55,452 nt of DNA from GWA1-54-10 sp964349675 (GTDB taxonomy: Bacteria > Patescibacteriota > Minisyncoccia > Phycocordibacterales > SBAW01). The position numbers and the translations under genes were made by a program. The DNA lies in contig CAYGHD010000003.1 of assembly GCA_964349675.1 (NCBI GenBank), positions 1 through 55,452 on the forward strand. Reading direction: 5' to 3'. Below are positions 14,737-21,586 of the stretch, piece after piece. The notes beneath the pieces are model-generated. The model did not search any database. It was given only the letters and a program-made list of their open reading frames with translations, and was not told the DNA's origin. Within the stretch, counting starts at the first letter, position 1; each line of letters begins with the position of its first letter.

Positions 14737-14907
14737 ATCGAGAACGCGTACCTCTAAGCAATATTCTTTTTGAACCAGTCAAAAAGCGGTAGACCGACTC
14801 TGAGGATAATCCTCGCCTATATCCGTTAAGGAAGTAGACCAGAATGTCCTTGTGAAGGCTCCAAAAACCCGTGAAGGCTATATTGCTTAGAGATATGCAG
14901 GCTCGAT
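14737..14907. ncRNA. candidate structured RNA, unknown class
   Basis: This lies in the 325-base gap between pilB and ruvB. A perfect 13-bp closing stem joins 14752-14764 and 14880-14892. It extends outward across small internal loops to GCGTA (14746-14750)/TATGC (14894-14898) and ATCGAG (14737-14742)/CTCGAT (14902-14907). Inside are at least three local hairpins: CTTTTTGA/TCAAAAAG at about 14766-14786, CGG/CCG at about 14787-14796 and GAGGA/TCCTC at about 14802-14814. A fourth, AAGGA/TCCTT, is possible around 14829-14852. A GTGAAGGCT direct repeat is present near the 3' side. I cannot match it to 6S, SRP, tmRNA, RNase P or a riboswitch. Strand undecided. Confidence 0.55.
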
Positions 14908-14916
14908 ACCTCGATA

Positions 14917-14942
14917 TAAAAAAACTCCCCCGCAAGGAAGTT
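14917..14942 (-). terminator. minus-strand terminator-like hairpin
   Basis: On the minus strand AACTTCC pairs with GGGAGTT (14936-14942 and 14923-14929 region), followed by a run of T. No minus-strand gene ends here, so it may belong to an attenuator or to a short transcript linked with the adjacent structured region. Confidence 0.45.
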
Positions 14943-14959
14943 CTAGTACAAGCCTAGCA

Positions 14960-14965
14960 TACTAT
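14960..14965 (+). promoter_or_regulatory. -10 box of ruvB
   Basis: TACTAT, 7 bases before the ATG at 14973. Confidence 0.5.
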
Positions 14966-14972
14966 TGATTTT

Positions 14973-16004
14973 ATGTCAAGCACATTGCCAAACGATGAAA
15001 CTCCAGATGCGGCATTTGTACCGCATAGCTCGCTCGACCAAACACTGCGGCCGTCATCGTGGGATGAATATATCGGGCAAGAAAGCATTAAAAACAACCT
15101 CCATATTCTGATTTCTGCAGCCAAAGAGCGCGCTGCCCCACCAGAACATATCCTTTTTTATGGCCCACCAGGGCTTGGTAAGACAACACTCGCCCACCTT
15201 ATTGCCCGAGAGCTCGGCGGGAGTCTCCGTGCAACTTCGGGGCCAGCAATCGAGCGTGTGGGAGACCTCGCAGCGCTACTTACTAACTTGGGGCCCGGTG
15301 ACATCCTATTTATTGATGAGATACACCGCCTTTCACGCAATATTGAAGAAGTGCTCTACCCCGCAATGGAAAGTGGGGTGTTGAACATTATTATCGGCAA
15401 AGGCCCCTCTGCCCGCACGCTCGACCTCCCCCTCCCTCCATTTACTCTCATTGCAGCGACCACGCGAGTGGCTGACTTGTCTGCACCGCTGCGGTCACGG
15501 TTTTCTGGCGGCGTATTCCGACTTGAATTTTATAGCGAGGACGATATTGCGCGCATTGTGGAGCGATCGGCAAAGATCCTTGGCATCGAAGCTGAAGCGA
15601 GTGGTGTGCGAGAAATTGCAAAACGCAGCCGCTCGACACCGCGCACCGCCAACTATCTGCTGAAGCGTGCACGCGACTATGCGCAGCTGAAGCGTACCCC
15701 ACTCTCTAAAGAGACGGTCGATGCATCCCTTGGGCTACTTGAGGTGGACGCGCTTGGTTTGACCCCACTCGACCGCAAACTCCTTACGGTGCTCATTGAG
15801 CGCTTTAACGGCGGCCCCGCAGGTGTGGGCGCCCTTGCCGCTGCGTTGGCTGAAGAGCCCAACACCCTCTCGGAAGTCCATGAACCCTTCCTCCTCCAGC
15901 TGGGCCTCATTGAGCGCACCCCACGCGGCCGTGTTGCCACAAAAGCCGCCTATGAGCATGTGGGTAAAGTGCCTCCAGCTGATTTAACAGAGCGGTTGCT
16001 CTAG
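14973..16004 (+). CDS. ruvB: Holliday junction branch-migration motor RuvB
   Basis: 343 aa, full family length. N-terminal LDQTLRPSSWDEYIGQESIKNNL is followed by Walker A GPPGLGKTT (about residue 64) and Walker B DEIH (about 114). Sensor 1 is ATTRVADLSAPLRSRF and the arginine finger lies in that segment. A C-terminal winged-helix domain (about 260-335) follows. Two hexamers pump DNA through the RuvA-bound junction. It is followed 36 bases later by yebC and ruvC, the usual ruv neighbourhood but with ruvA elsewhere. No Shine-Dalgarno. Confidence 0.97.
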   Translation: MSSTLPNDETPDAAFVPHSSLDQTLRPSSWDEYIGQESIKNNLHILISAAKERAAPPEHILFYGPPGLGKTTLAHLIARELGGSLRATSGPAIERVGDLAALLTNLGPGDILFIDEIHRLSRNIEEVLYPAMESGVLNIIIGKGPSARTLDLPLPPFTLIAATTRVADLSAPLRSRFSGGVFRLEFYSEDDIARIVERSAKILGIEAEASGVREIAKRSRSTPRTANYLLKRARDYAQLKRTPLSKETVDASLGLLEVDALGLTPLDRKLLTVLIERFNGGPAGVGALAAALAEEPNTLSEVHEPFLLQLGLIERTPRGRVATKAAYEHVGKVPPADLTERLL

Positions 16005-16015
16005 CTTTTTCTTTT
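15989..16015 (+). terminator. terminator-like hairpin at the ruvB stop
   Basis: AGAGC/GCTCT arms (15989-15993, 15998-16002) overlap the ruvB stop codon and are followed by two T runs. The stem is short, so it may be a weak stop before yebC. Confidence 0.45.
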
Positions 16016-16028
16016 TTATTCGACCAAG

Positions 16029-16034
16029 TATAGT
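16029..16034 (+). promoter_or_regulatory. -10 box of yebC
   Basis: TATAGT, 6 bases before the ATG at 16041. Confidence 0.55.
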
Positions 16035-16040
16035 ATTTCT

Positions 16041-16568
16041 ATGTCTGGACACAGCAAGTGGAGCAAAATTAAACACAAAAAAGCAGCAACGGATGCCAAA
16101 AAGAGTAAAATCTTCTCTAAATTGGTGCGCTACATTACCGTTGAGGCTAAAAAAGCCAAGGGTGATCGTAACTCACCGGGACTGCGCCTTGCGATAGAGA
16201 AAGCCCGCGCAGAAAACATGCCCGCAGACAACATAGATCGGGCAATAGATAAAGCCTCGTCGAGCACCGCAGAGCTTGAACCTGTTACCTACGAGGCGTA
16301 CGGCCCAGGCGGGGTGGCTATTATTATCGAAGCGTATACTGACAACCGCAACCGCACCGTGCAAGAGGTTAAACATATTTTAAGCAAAAACGATTCTGCG
16401 TTAGCGGCGCAAGGTGCCGCATTGTGGGCATTTACCAAAGGCGAACAAGGGCTCGCCCCCACAACCACCGTAGACTTATCTGACGAAGATTTGGAAAAAT
16501 TGTCTGAAGTGGTGGACCAACTTGAGGACCAAGACGACGTCAACGAAGTCTACACCAATGCAGAATAA
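16041..16568 (+). CDS. yebC: YebC/TACO1-family protein, shortened
   Basis: 175 aa. The N-terminus MSGHSKWSKIKHKKAATDAKK and the YEAYGPGGVAIIIEAYTDNRNRT segment are the YebC/PmpR/TACO1 signature. Members act as transcription regulators or as ribosome-associated factors that help translate difficult stretches. The C-terminus DQDDVNEVYTNAE is also canonical. Usual length is about 240 aa; the missing ~65 residues are internal, since the sequence passes from the WAFTKGEQG region straight to the last helix. It overlaps ruvC by 11 bases. Confidence 0.9.
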   Translation: MSGHSKWSKIKHKKAATDAKKSKIFSKLVRYITVEAKKAKGDRNSPGLRLAIEKARAENMPADNIDRAIDKASSSTAELEPVTYEAYGPGGVAIIIEAYTDNRNRTVQEVKHILSKNDSALAAQGAALWAFTKGEQGLAPTTTVDLSDEDLEKLSEVVDQLEDQDDVNEVYTNAE

Positions 16569-17055
16569 TCATACCCGCATACTGGCGTTTGACCCCGGGT
16601 TTGAACGCCTGGGAGTTGCGGTGGTTGAAAAACGAGCTGGCAAAGAGATTTTGCTCTATTCAGCCTGCATTCGAACAAGTGCAACACTCCCCTTTACTGA
16701 GCGGCTTGGGCAATTGGGCGCCGCCACAGAGGCACTGTTCGCGCAGTGGTCTCCTCATGCAGTAGCACTGGAGGATATTTATTTTGCCAAAAATGCAAAA
16801 ACGGCGATAAAAGTTGCCGAGGTGCGCGGCATGCTTGGCTACATCGCAACCCAGCACAAACTCCCCGTCTTCAACTACACACCACTGCAAGTAAAAGTCG
16901 CGATTACCGGCTATGGCCAAAGTGACAAACACGCAGTGAGCGCTATGGTGGGCCGCTTGGTGACGCTCCCTGTGCAAAAACGCCTCGATGATGAGCTTGA
17001 CGCTATTGCAGTTGGGCTTACTTGCCTTGCGTTTGAACGCACTTGGAGCAAGTAA
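16558..17055 (+). CDS. ruvC: crossover junction endonuclease RuvC
   Basis: 165 aa. An RNase H-like resolvase that cuts Holliday junctions as a dimer. The four acidic catalytic residues are visible: Asp in LAFDPGFERLG near residue 11, Glu in VALEDIYF near 71, and the Asp pair in DDELDAIAVGL near 145-148. The ATG at 16558 sits inside the end of yebC in another frame, so the two are probably translationally coupled. A longer start at 16522 would add residues unlike the family. Confidence 0.95.
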   Translation: MQNNHTRILAFDPGFERLGVAVVEKRAGKEILLYSACIRTSATLPFTERLGQLGAATEALFAQWSPHAVALEDIYFAKNAKTAIKVAEVRGMLGYIATQHKLPVFNYTPLQVKVAITGYGQSDKHAVSAMVGRLVTLPVQKRLDDELDAIAVGLTCLAFERTWSK

Positions 17056-17090
17056 TACCCCCCATTGTCCACAATCTGAGTTATACCCAG

Positions 17091-17118
17091 TTGCAAAGAA
17101 TTATAGGTTTGGTACAAA
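17091..17118 (+). promoter_or_regulatory. promoter of the acidic micro-ORF
   Basis: TTGCAA (17091-17096) and TACAAA (17113-17118) are 16 bases apart. The expected start is near 17125, leaving a leader of about 45 bases before the ATG at 17172. Confidence 0.5.
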
Positions 17119-17171
17119 TCTGATGTTACCTGGTAGATGATCATTTACCCAATAAAGTTACTTACACCCGT

Positions 17172-17291
17172 ATGTACGACGAGTTTGCACCAGAGGAGTT
17201 TGCGGTCGATGAAGAATTAGACGACGCGGATCTCTCTGAAGACGAGGAAGAGGAGATGCCCGATGAGGAGGAAGACGAAGAGGAGCTCTAA
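17172..17291 (+). CDS. 39-aa extremely acidic protein
   Basis: MYDEFAPEEFAVDEELDD start, then mostly Asp and Glu with no Lys, Arg or His at all. It has a plausible promoter upstream and a strong terminator directly after the stop, which together support a real gene. Such acidic peptides can mimic nucleic acid or be tail-like partners of basic proteins; the function is unknown. No Shine-Dalgarno is seen before the ATG. Confidence 0.6.
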   Translation: MYDEFAPEEFAVDEELDDADLSEDEEEEMPDEEEDEEEL

Positions 17292-17325
17292 TAACAAACC
17301 CCGGCATATGCCGGGGTTTGTTATT
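17290..17325. terminator. strong bidirectional terminator
   Basis: 16-base arms (17290-17305 and 17310-17325) pair perfectly around ATAT, with GC-rich cores and A/T flanks. It ends the acidic micro-ORF and, from the other side, overlaps the last codons of tyrS. Confidence 0.9.
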
Positions 17326-18517
17326 CTTTTATTCTTATCTTCAGGAAACGGTGTTTGCCAATACGGAGCGTTGTATCTTTGGTAATTTTTGTCTTTAAAT
17401 CTGCCAACACATCCCCTCCAACCTCCCTTATAGCACCTGCAGCTAGCAAGCGTTGTAGTTCGCTGTTTGATTCTCCAATAGACGATAAGGCCTCTTTAAG
17501 CGGCGTCTCTGCGGACACAAAAACTTCCGGCACATTATCGGGCACACCTCCTTCACTAAACGCGGTAGTAAAATGCGCCTCTGCTTTCTCTGCCGCATCC
17601 TTATTGTGATACATAGTCACAATCTCACGCGCTAAGCGCATTTTTGCGTCTTTTGGGTGGCCCGTGAGTATCTGCTCTACCGCTGCAGCAGGTACGTCGG
17701 TTGCAATTTCAAAGTAGGCGCGCACTAACTCGTCTTTAAGAGACATGAGTTTACCGTACATATCCTCTGGAGCATCATCCAGGTACACGCAGTTGTTGTA
17801 GGACTTGCTCATTTTGCGACCATCAAGCCCTTCAATAAGCTTTGTGGTCATGACAAATTTGTCGCGCTTGCCAAACACTTGTTGCAAGTGCCGGCCTGCG
17901 AGCATATTAAACTCTTGGTCTGAGCCGCCCAGCTCGCAGTCCACGTCTAAAACGACAGAGTCATACCCAACCATGAGTGGATACAAAAATTCATGCAGCG
18001 AAATAGGCTTGCCTTCTTTGATACGTTTTTCAAACATGTCGCGCTGGAGCATCTGCTGCACGGTAAATTTGCTTGCCAGCTCTACTATTTTTGAAAAGTC
18101 GAGCGGCGCCAACCATTCGTGATTGTAGCGGACCTCCACTTTTGAAAAGTCGAGTACTTTTGACGCTTGTTGTTTGTATGTTTGGAAGTTTTGCTCCACC
18201 TCTTCTTTCGTAAGCGACACTCTTGCAGCATCGCGCCCCGTCGGGTCACCTATCATTGCAGTAAAGCTCCCGACCAAAAAAATGACGTGGTGCCCCGCTT
18301 CAGTAAAACTTTTGAGCTTGCGCAGCGGCACCGCGTGGCCCAAGTGGATACGCGCACCGGTTGGGTCGATACCCCAGTAGATGCGCAGAGGCTCTTTTGC
18401 GCTCAATTTTTTGTCCGCCAACTCGCGTGGAATCACATTTTCTACGCCGCGCGTGAGGAGCTCTTTTATTTTCTGTGGATCGGTCGATACGGGGACCGAT
18501 TTCGAAAAAAATCCCAT
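17321..18517 (-). CDS. tyrS: tyrosyl-tRNA synthetase
   Basis: 398 aa. A class I synthetase charging tRNA-Tyr. The nucleotide-binding signature is HLGH in the GIDPTGARIHLGH segment and the second signature is KMSKS after GLDGR. Tyr-binding residues fit the YPLMVGYDS and GGSDQEFN regions. The C-terminal S4-like RNA-binding domain covers about 340-398. It is of the compact TyrRS type with a canonical KMSKS. The ATG at 18517 fits the TACTAT box 7 bases upstream; the frame extends to 18580 inside the PBP gene. It is divergent from the PBP gene with 18 bases between starts. Confidence 0.96.
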   Translation of the reverse strand: MGFFSKSVPVSTDPQKIKELLTRGVENVIPRELADKKLSAKEPLRIYWGIDPTGARIHLGHAVPLRKLKSFTEAGHHVIFLVGSFTAMIGDPTGRDAARVSLTKEEVEQNFQTYKQQASKVLDFSKVEVRYNHEWLAPLDFSKIVELASKFTVQQMLQRDMFEKRIKEGKPISLHEFLYPLMVGYDSVVLDVDCELGGSDQEFNMLAGRHLQQVFGKRDKFVMTTKLIEGLDGRKMSKSYNNCVYLDDAPEDMYGKLMSLKDELVRAYFEIATDVPAAAVEQILTGHPKDAKMRLAREIVTMYHNKDAAEKAEAHFTTAFSEGGVPDNVPEVFVSAETPLKEALSSIGESNSELQRLLAAGAIREVGGDVLADLKTKITKDTTLRIGKHRFLKIRIKE

Positions 18518-18523
18518 ACGGTG

Positions 18524-18530
18524 TATAGTA
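18524..18530. promoter_or_regulatory. overlapping divergent -10 boxes of tyrS and PBP1A
   Basis: TATAGT (plus, 18524-18529) is 6 bases before the ATG at 18536. TACTAT (minus, 18530-18525) is 7 bases before the ATG at 18517. Both lie in the near-palindrome GGTGTATAGTACACC, so the two genes would compete for the same -10. Confidence 0.6.
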
Positions 18531-18535
18531 CACCA

Positions 18536-20668
18536 ATGCGGCGTTTTGTCTCGCACCTCCTCCGGTCTATACGGCAACACTGGAAAGTCTTAAGCATCTG
18601 GTGTTTTACGGCCTTTTTTGTGCTCGCGGGGGCCGTGTTTGTATGGGCAGCAACACTGGAAATCCCAGATCTCCGCTCCATAGAAAATCGCAAAATCGAG
18701 CAGTCGGTCAAACTGTATGACCGCACCGGTACTGTGCTGCTGTACGACCTCAACAACAACGCGCGCCGCACTATTATCCCCCTTGGGAGCATCTCCGCAC
18801 ACATCCAACATGCGACACTCGCGATTGAAGATCCAAGTTTTTATACGCATCACGGCGTCGAGCCACGCGCTATTGCCCGAGCAATTGTTGCAGATATCAA
18901 AGTTATTTTGACCGGCAAAGGGCTAACCCAAGGTGGCTCAACCATAACCCAACAAGTGGTTAAAGGATCGATATTGACCAACGACAAAACCATCACGCGC
19001 AAACTTAAAGAGTGGATCTTGGCGCTCAAACTTGAGCAGGTGGTTACCAAAGACCAAATACTTGAATTGTATTTAAATCAGGCACCGTACGGCGGCAACA
19101 TGTACGGCGTTGAGCAGGCATCTCAAACCTTTTTTGGTAAACACGCGAGCGACGTAACGCTGCCTGAAGCCGCCTACTTAGCCGGCGTGCTCCCTGCCCC
19201 AAGCTACTACTCGCCTTACGGAAACCACAAAGCGGGCTTAGATGTGCGTAAAAATTTAGTGCTCGACAAAATGTATCAACACGGCTTTATCAGCGCACAA
19301 GAGCGCGACGATGCAAAAGCAGCCCTTGTGCAATTTCTACCTCCAAAAACAAACTCTATCCAGGCACCCCACTTTGTCTTTTATGTAGAGCAGTATTTGG
19401 AAGAAAAGTATGGCGAGGACGCACTTATCCGCGGTGGGTGGAGCGTTATTACCTCGCTTGACGCAGAGCTGCAGCTTAAAGCGGAGGAAGCGGTACAGGC
19501 TCGTGCAAAAAGCAATCAAGAAAATTTTAGCGCATCAAACGCCGGCATGGTGGGGCTTGATCCGACCAACGGCCAGATTTTGGTTATGGTTGGGTCGCGC
19601 AACTACTTTGATAAAGAAATTGACGGAAACTTCAACATCACACTTGCAGAGCGGCAGCCAGGGTCTGCATTTAAACCGTTCGTATACGCGCAAGCACTGC
19701 GGATGGGATACACCCCAGAAACCGTTGTATTTGACGTTGAAACACAGTTCTCAACCAACTGCGCCGTCAACAACTTCACCAGCAAGGATGAGTGTTACTC
19801 GCCAGGAAACTACGACAACAAGTTCCGCGGGCCGATGACTTTGCGCGACGCACTCGCACAGTCGATAAACATCCCCGCAGTAAAGGTGCTGTATTTGGCA
19901 GGCATAAACAACGCACTCAAGCTTGCCAAGGCGATGGGTATTTCAACACTGGGGAATGCAAACCAGTACGGTTTAACGTTGGTGCTTGGTGGTGGCGAGG
20001 TCACCCTGCTTGACCTTACAAGCGCATACGGGGCCTTTGCAACCAATGGCATCCGTGTGCCACCTGTTGCCATACTCCAAGTTAAAGACGGGGCCGGAGC
20101 TATTATTGAAGACAATACGCAACAAAGCGGCACGCGCGTGCTTGAAGCTTCAGTCGCAGAGCAAATTAACGACATCCTTTCTGACCCCATTGCACGAGCT
20201 CCTCTTGGCATTAACAGCTCTGTCATGTTCCCTGGCCGCGAGGTTGCAGTTAAAACCGGTACCACAAACGACTATCGCGACGCATGGATGATTGGATACA
20301 CACCAAACCTTGTATTTGGCGCTTGGGCGGGCAACAACGACAACTCTCCGATGCAAAAAAAGGTCTCTGGCCTTATTGTTGGGCCGATGTGGCACGACTT
20401 TATGCAGCACGCCCTCCAAAAAGTCCCAACAGTATCATTTACCCGCAGCGACAACCCTGCCCCAAGCACAAAACCTGTCTTCCAGGGTATTTGGCAAACC
20501 CCGGGGAGCGATGGGAGGCCGCACGAAATTTTATATTGGGTAAATAAAAGCGACCCATTGGGTCCTGCACCCACAAATCCAAACAATGACCCACAATTCC
20601 AATATTGGGACACCCCGGTGCAAAACTGGCTCGCCGGAAATAGCTCTGCATCTACCCCACTGCAGTAA
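18536..20668 (+). CDS. class A penicillin-binding protein (PBP1A-type)
   Basis: 710 aa. One N-terminal membrane helix (about 17-40). The GT51 glycosyltransferase shows EDPSFYTHHGVEPRAI, QGGSTITQQVVK and RKLKEWILALKLE motifs (about 95-190). The transpeptidase shows SxxK in PGSAFKPF, SxN in AQSINIPAVK and KTG in KTGTTNDYRDAW. It polymerises lipid II and cross-links peptidoglycan on the outer side of the membrane. A C-terminal Pro/Asn-rich tail of about 80 residues follows. The start at 18536 is fixed by the -10 box; the open frame continues upstream inside tyrS. Confidence 0.96.
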   Translation: MRRFVSHLLRSIRQHWKVLSIWCFTAFFVLAGAVFVWAATLEIPDLRSIENRKIEQSVKLYDRTGTVLLYDLNNNARRTIIPLGSISAHIQHATLAIEDPSFYTHHGVEPRAIARAIVADIKVILTGKGLTQGGSTITQQVVKGSILTNDKTITRKLKEWILALKLEQVVTKDQILELYLNQAPYGGNMYGVEQASQTFFGKHASDVTLPEAAYLAGVLPAPSYYSPYGNHKAGLDVRKNLVLDKMYQHGFISAQERDDAKAALVQFLPPKTNSIQAPHFVFYVEQYLEEKYGEDALIRGGWSVITSLDAELQLKAEEAVQARAKSNQENFSASNAGMVGLDPTNGQILVMVGSRNYFDKEIDGNFNITLAERQPGSAFKPFVYAQALRMGYTPETVVFDVETQFSTNCAVNNFTSKDECYSPGNYDNKFRGPMTLRDALAQSINIPAVKVLYLAGINNALKLAKAMGISTLGNANQYGLTLVLGGGEVTLLDLTSAYGAFATNGIRVPPVAILQVKDGAGAIIEDNTQQSGTRVLEASVAEQINDILSDPIARAPLGINSSVMFPGREVAVKTGTTNDYRDAWMIGYTPNLVFGAWAGNNDNSPMQKKVSGLIVGPMWHDFMQHALQKVPTVSFTRSDNPAPSTKPVFQGIWQTPGSDGRPHEILYWVNKSDPLGPAPTNPNNDPQFQYWDTPVQNWLAGNSSASTPLQ

Positions 20669-20680
20669 CATCGGCAGCAT

Positions 20681-20709
20681 TTGACAATCTTTAAATTTAG
20701 TTATAGAAT
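20681..20709 (+). promoter_or_regulatory. consensus promoter TTGACA-17-TAGAAT
   Basis: TTGACA (20681-20686) and TAGAAT (20704-20709) are separated by 17 bases. The leader of about 45 bases holds a CAGGC/GCCTG hairpin (20719-20736) and GGAGAG (20750-20755) before the TTG at 20760. Confidence 0.8.
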
Positions 20710-20759
20710 GCGCTCGTGCAGGCTAATTTTGGCCTGTATATCAACCAACGGAGAGTAGC

Positions 20760-21047
20760 TTGAACTTGTCACCAGAACGTGTGGGCGAGATCGCCCATGG
20801 AGTCCTCCGGGCGAAAATCCGGGAGGATGGAGTGCGTGTGGATGAGGCTTTTCGCCATCGCGTCGGAATGGTGGCGAAGAAGACTGGTATCCCCTTCAAC
20901 GAACTCCTGGCCTTCAGCGTCGCGGAAGTAACCGCGATCCTGGACAACGTCGCCCGCCTGGGCGAACCGCAGACCGACGAGGAGGCGGCAAGGGTGGACC
21001 ATCACCACGAGCATCACGGCCACGATTGCCACGGTGGAGGCCACTGA
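20760..21047 (+). CDS. small protein with a His-rich C-terminal tail
   Basis: 95 aa, starting at TTG with a Shine-Dalgarno 4-5 bases upstream. Residues 1-65 form a compact helical domain (MNLSPERVGEIAHGVLRAKI start). Residues 79-95 are rich in His with one Cys and some Gly, so metal binding (Ni, Zn or Co) is likely. The codons are visibly richer in GC than those of the neighbours. It has its own promoter and terminator. No family recognised with confidence; possibly a metal chaperone or sensor. Confidence 0.75.
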   Translation: MNLSPERVGEIAHGVLRAKIREDGVRVDEAFRHRVGMVAKKTGIPFNELLAFSVAEVTAILDNVARLGEPQTDEEAARVDHHHEHHGHDCHGGGH

Positions 21048-21067
21048 ACCTCGCCTCCCCACCAACA

Positions 21068-21101
21068 GACCCCGCTAGCCTGGCTAGCGGGGTCATTTTT
21101 T
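21068..21101 (+). terminator. strong Rho-independent terminator
   Basis: 12-base perfect arms (21068-21079, 21083-21094) are followed by T6. It ends the His-tail gene. Confidence 0.92.
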
Positions 21102-21109
21102 ATCTTTCC

Positions 21110-21574
21110 CTAGTACATCACATCCTTTCCAAACACCTCCTGCTCCACAAGAAAATCTTTGTGTATTGGGTCAAATGGCTGCGGAATTTCCGTAAAATAC
21201 TCTAAACCCCCCGATTGGAAGTCTGGCTTGAGCTCCCCGCCGGTTACCCGCACCAAAAAAACCATACTTACCGTATGCCGCTCATGCCCGTCTTGCACCT
21301 CATCCAAAAACTCCATATATCCGAGGCATTTCTCTGTCTCGACCGATAACCCTGTCTCCTCTTGTGCAATACGAGCGATAGTCTCCTCTATTTTTTCACC
21401 TTTAAAAACTCTCCCTCCCGGCAAATGCCAGTTACCTTTTTGCGGTTCAATAGCCCGCAGTGAAAACAGGACTCCGTGCTCTCCTTTGATAACCAAGTCG
21501 ACACACAGCCGCGGCACACGCTTGCAGACAAAGTTATAATCCTCTTCGCTCAACCATCCTTTTTTATGTTCCAT
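21110..21574 (-). CDS. Nudix hydrolase, GDP-mannose hydrolase-like
   Basis: 154 aa. The Nudix box GGRVFKGEKIEETIARIAQEETGL (about 54-77) has the Gly, the metal-binding EE pair and GL, but the first Glu of the REU core is Ile. The start (WLSEEDYNFVCKRVPRLCVD) resembles GDP-mannose mannosyl hydrolases, which also have altered boxes. Those enzymes cleave nucleotide sugars rather than nucleotide triphosphates. It lies directly downstream of dnaN on the same strand, but the GATAAT box 6 bases before its ATG suggests separate transcription. Confidence 0.75.
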   Translation of the reverse strand: MEHKKGWLSEEDYNFVCKRVPRLCVDLVIKGEHGVLFSLRAIEPQKGNWHLPGGRVFKGEKIEETIARIAQEETGLSVETEKCLGYMEFLDEVQDGHERHTVSMVFLVRVTGGELKPDFQSGGLEYFTEIPQPFDPIHKDFLVEQEVFGKDVMY

Positions 21575-21580
21575 GCGTGT

Positions 21581-21586
21581 ATTATC
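21581..21586 (-). promoter_or_regulatory. -10-like box of the Nudix gene
   Basis: GATAAT on the minus strand, 6 bases before the ATG at 21574. It overlaps the dnaN stop region. Confidence 0.4.

Noticed and set aside
14752..14892. 6S RNA, SRP RNA, tmRNA or RNase P RNA
   Set aside because: The known signatures (GGAAG-type SRP apical loop, tRNA-like T-arm of tmRNA, RNase P P4 core) are not found, and multiple side hairpins do not fit the single rod of 6S.
14654..14935. 93-aa minus-strand open frame across the pilB-ruvB gap
   Set aside because: It has no family resemblance or ribosome site, and it coincides with a region whose long-range complementarity is better explained as RNA structure.
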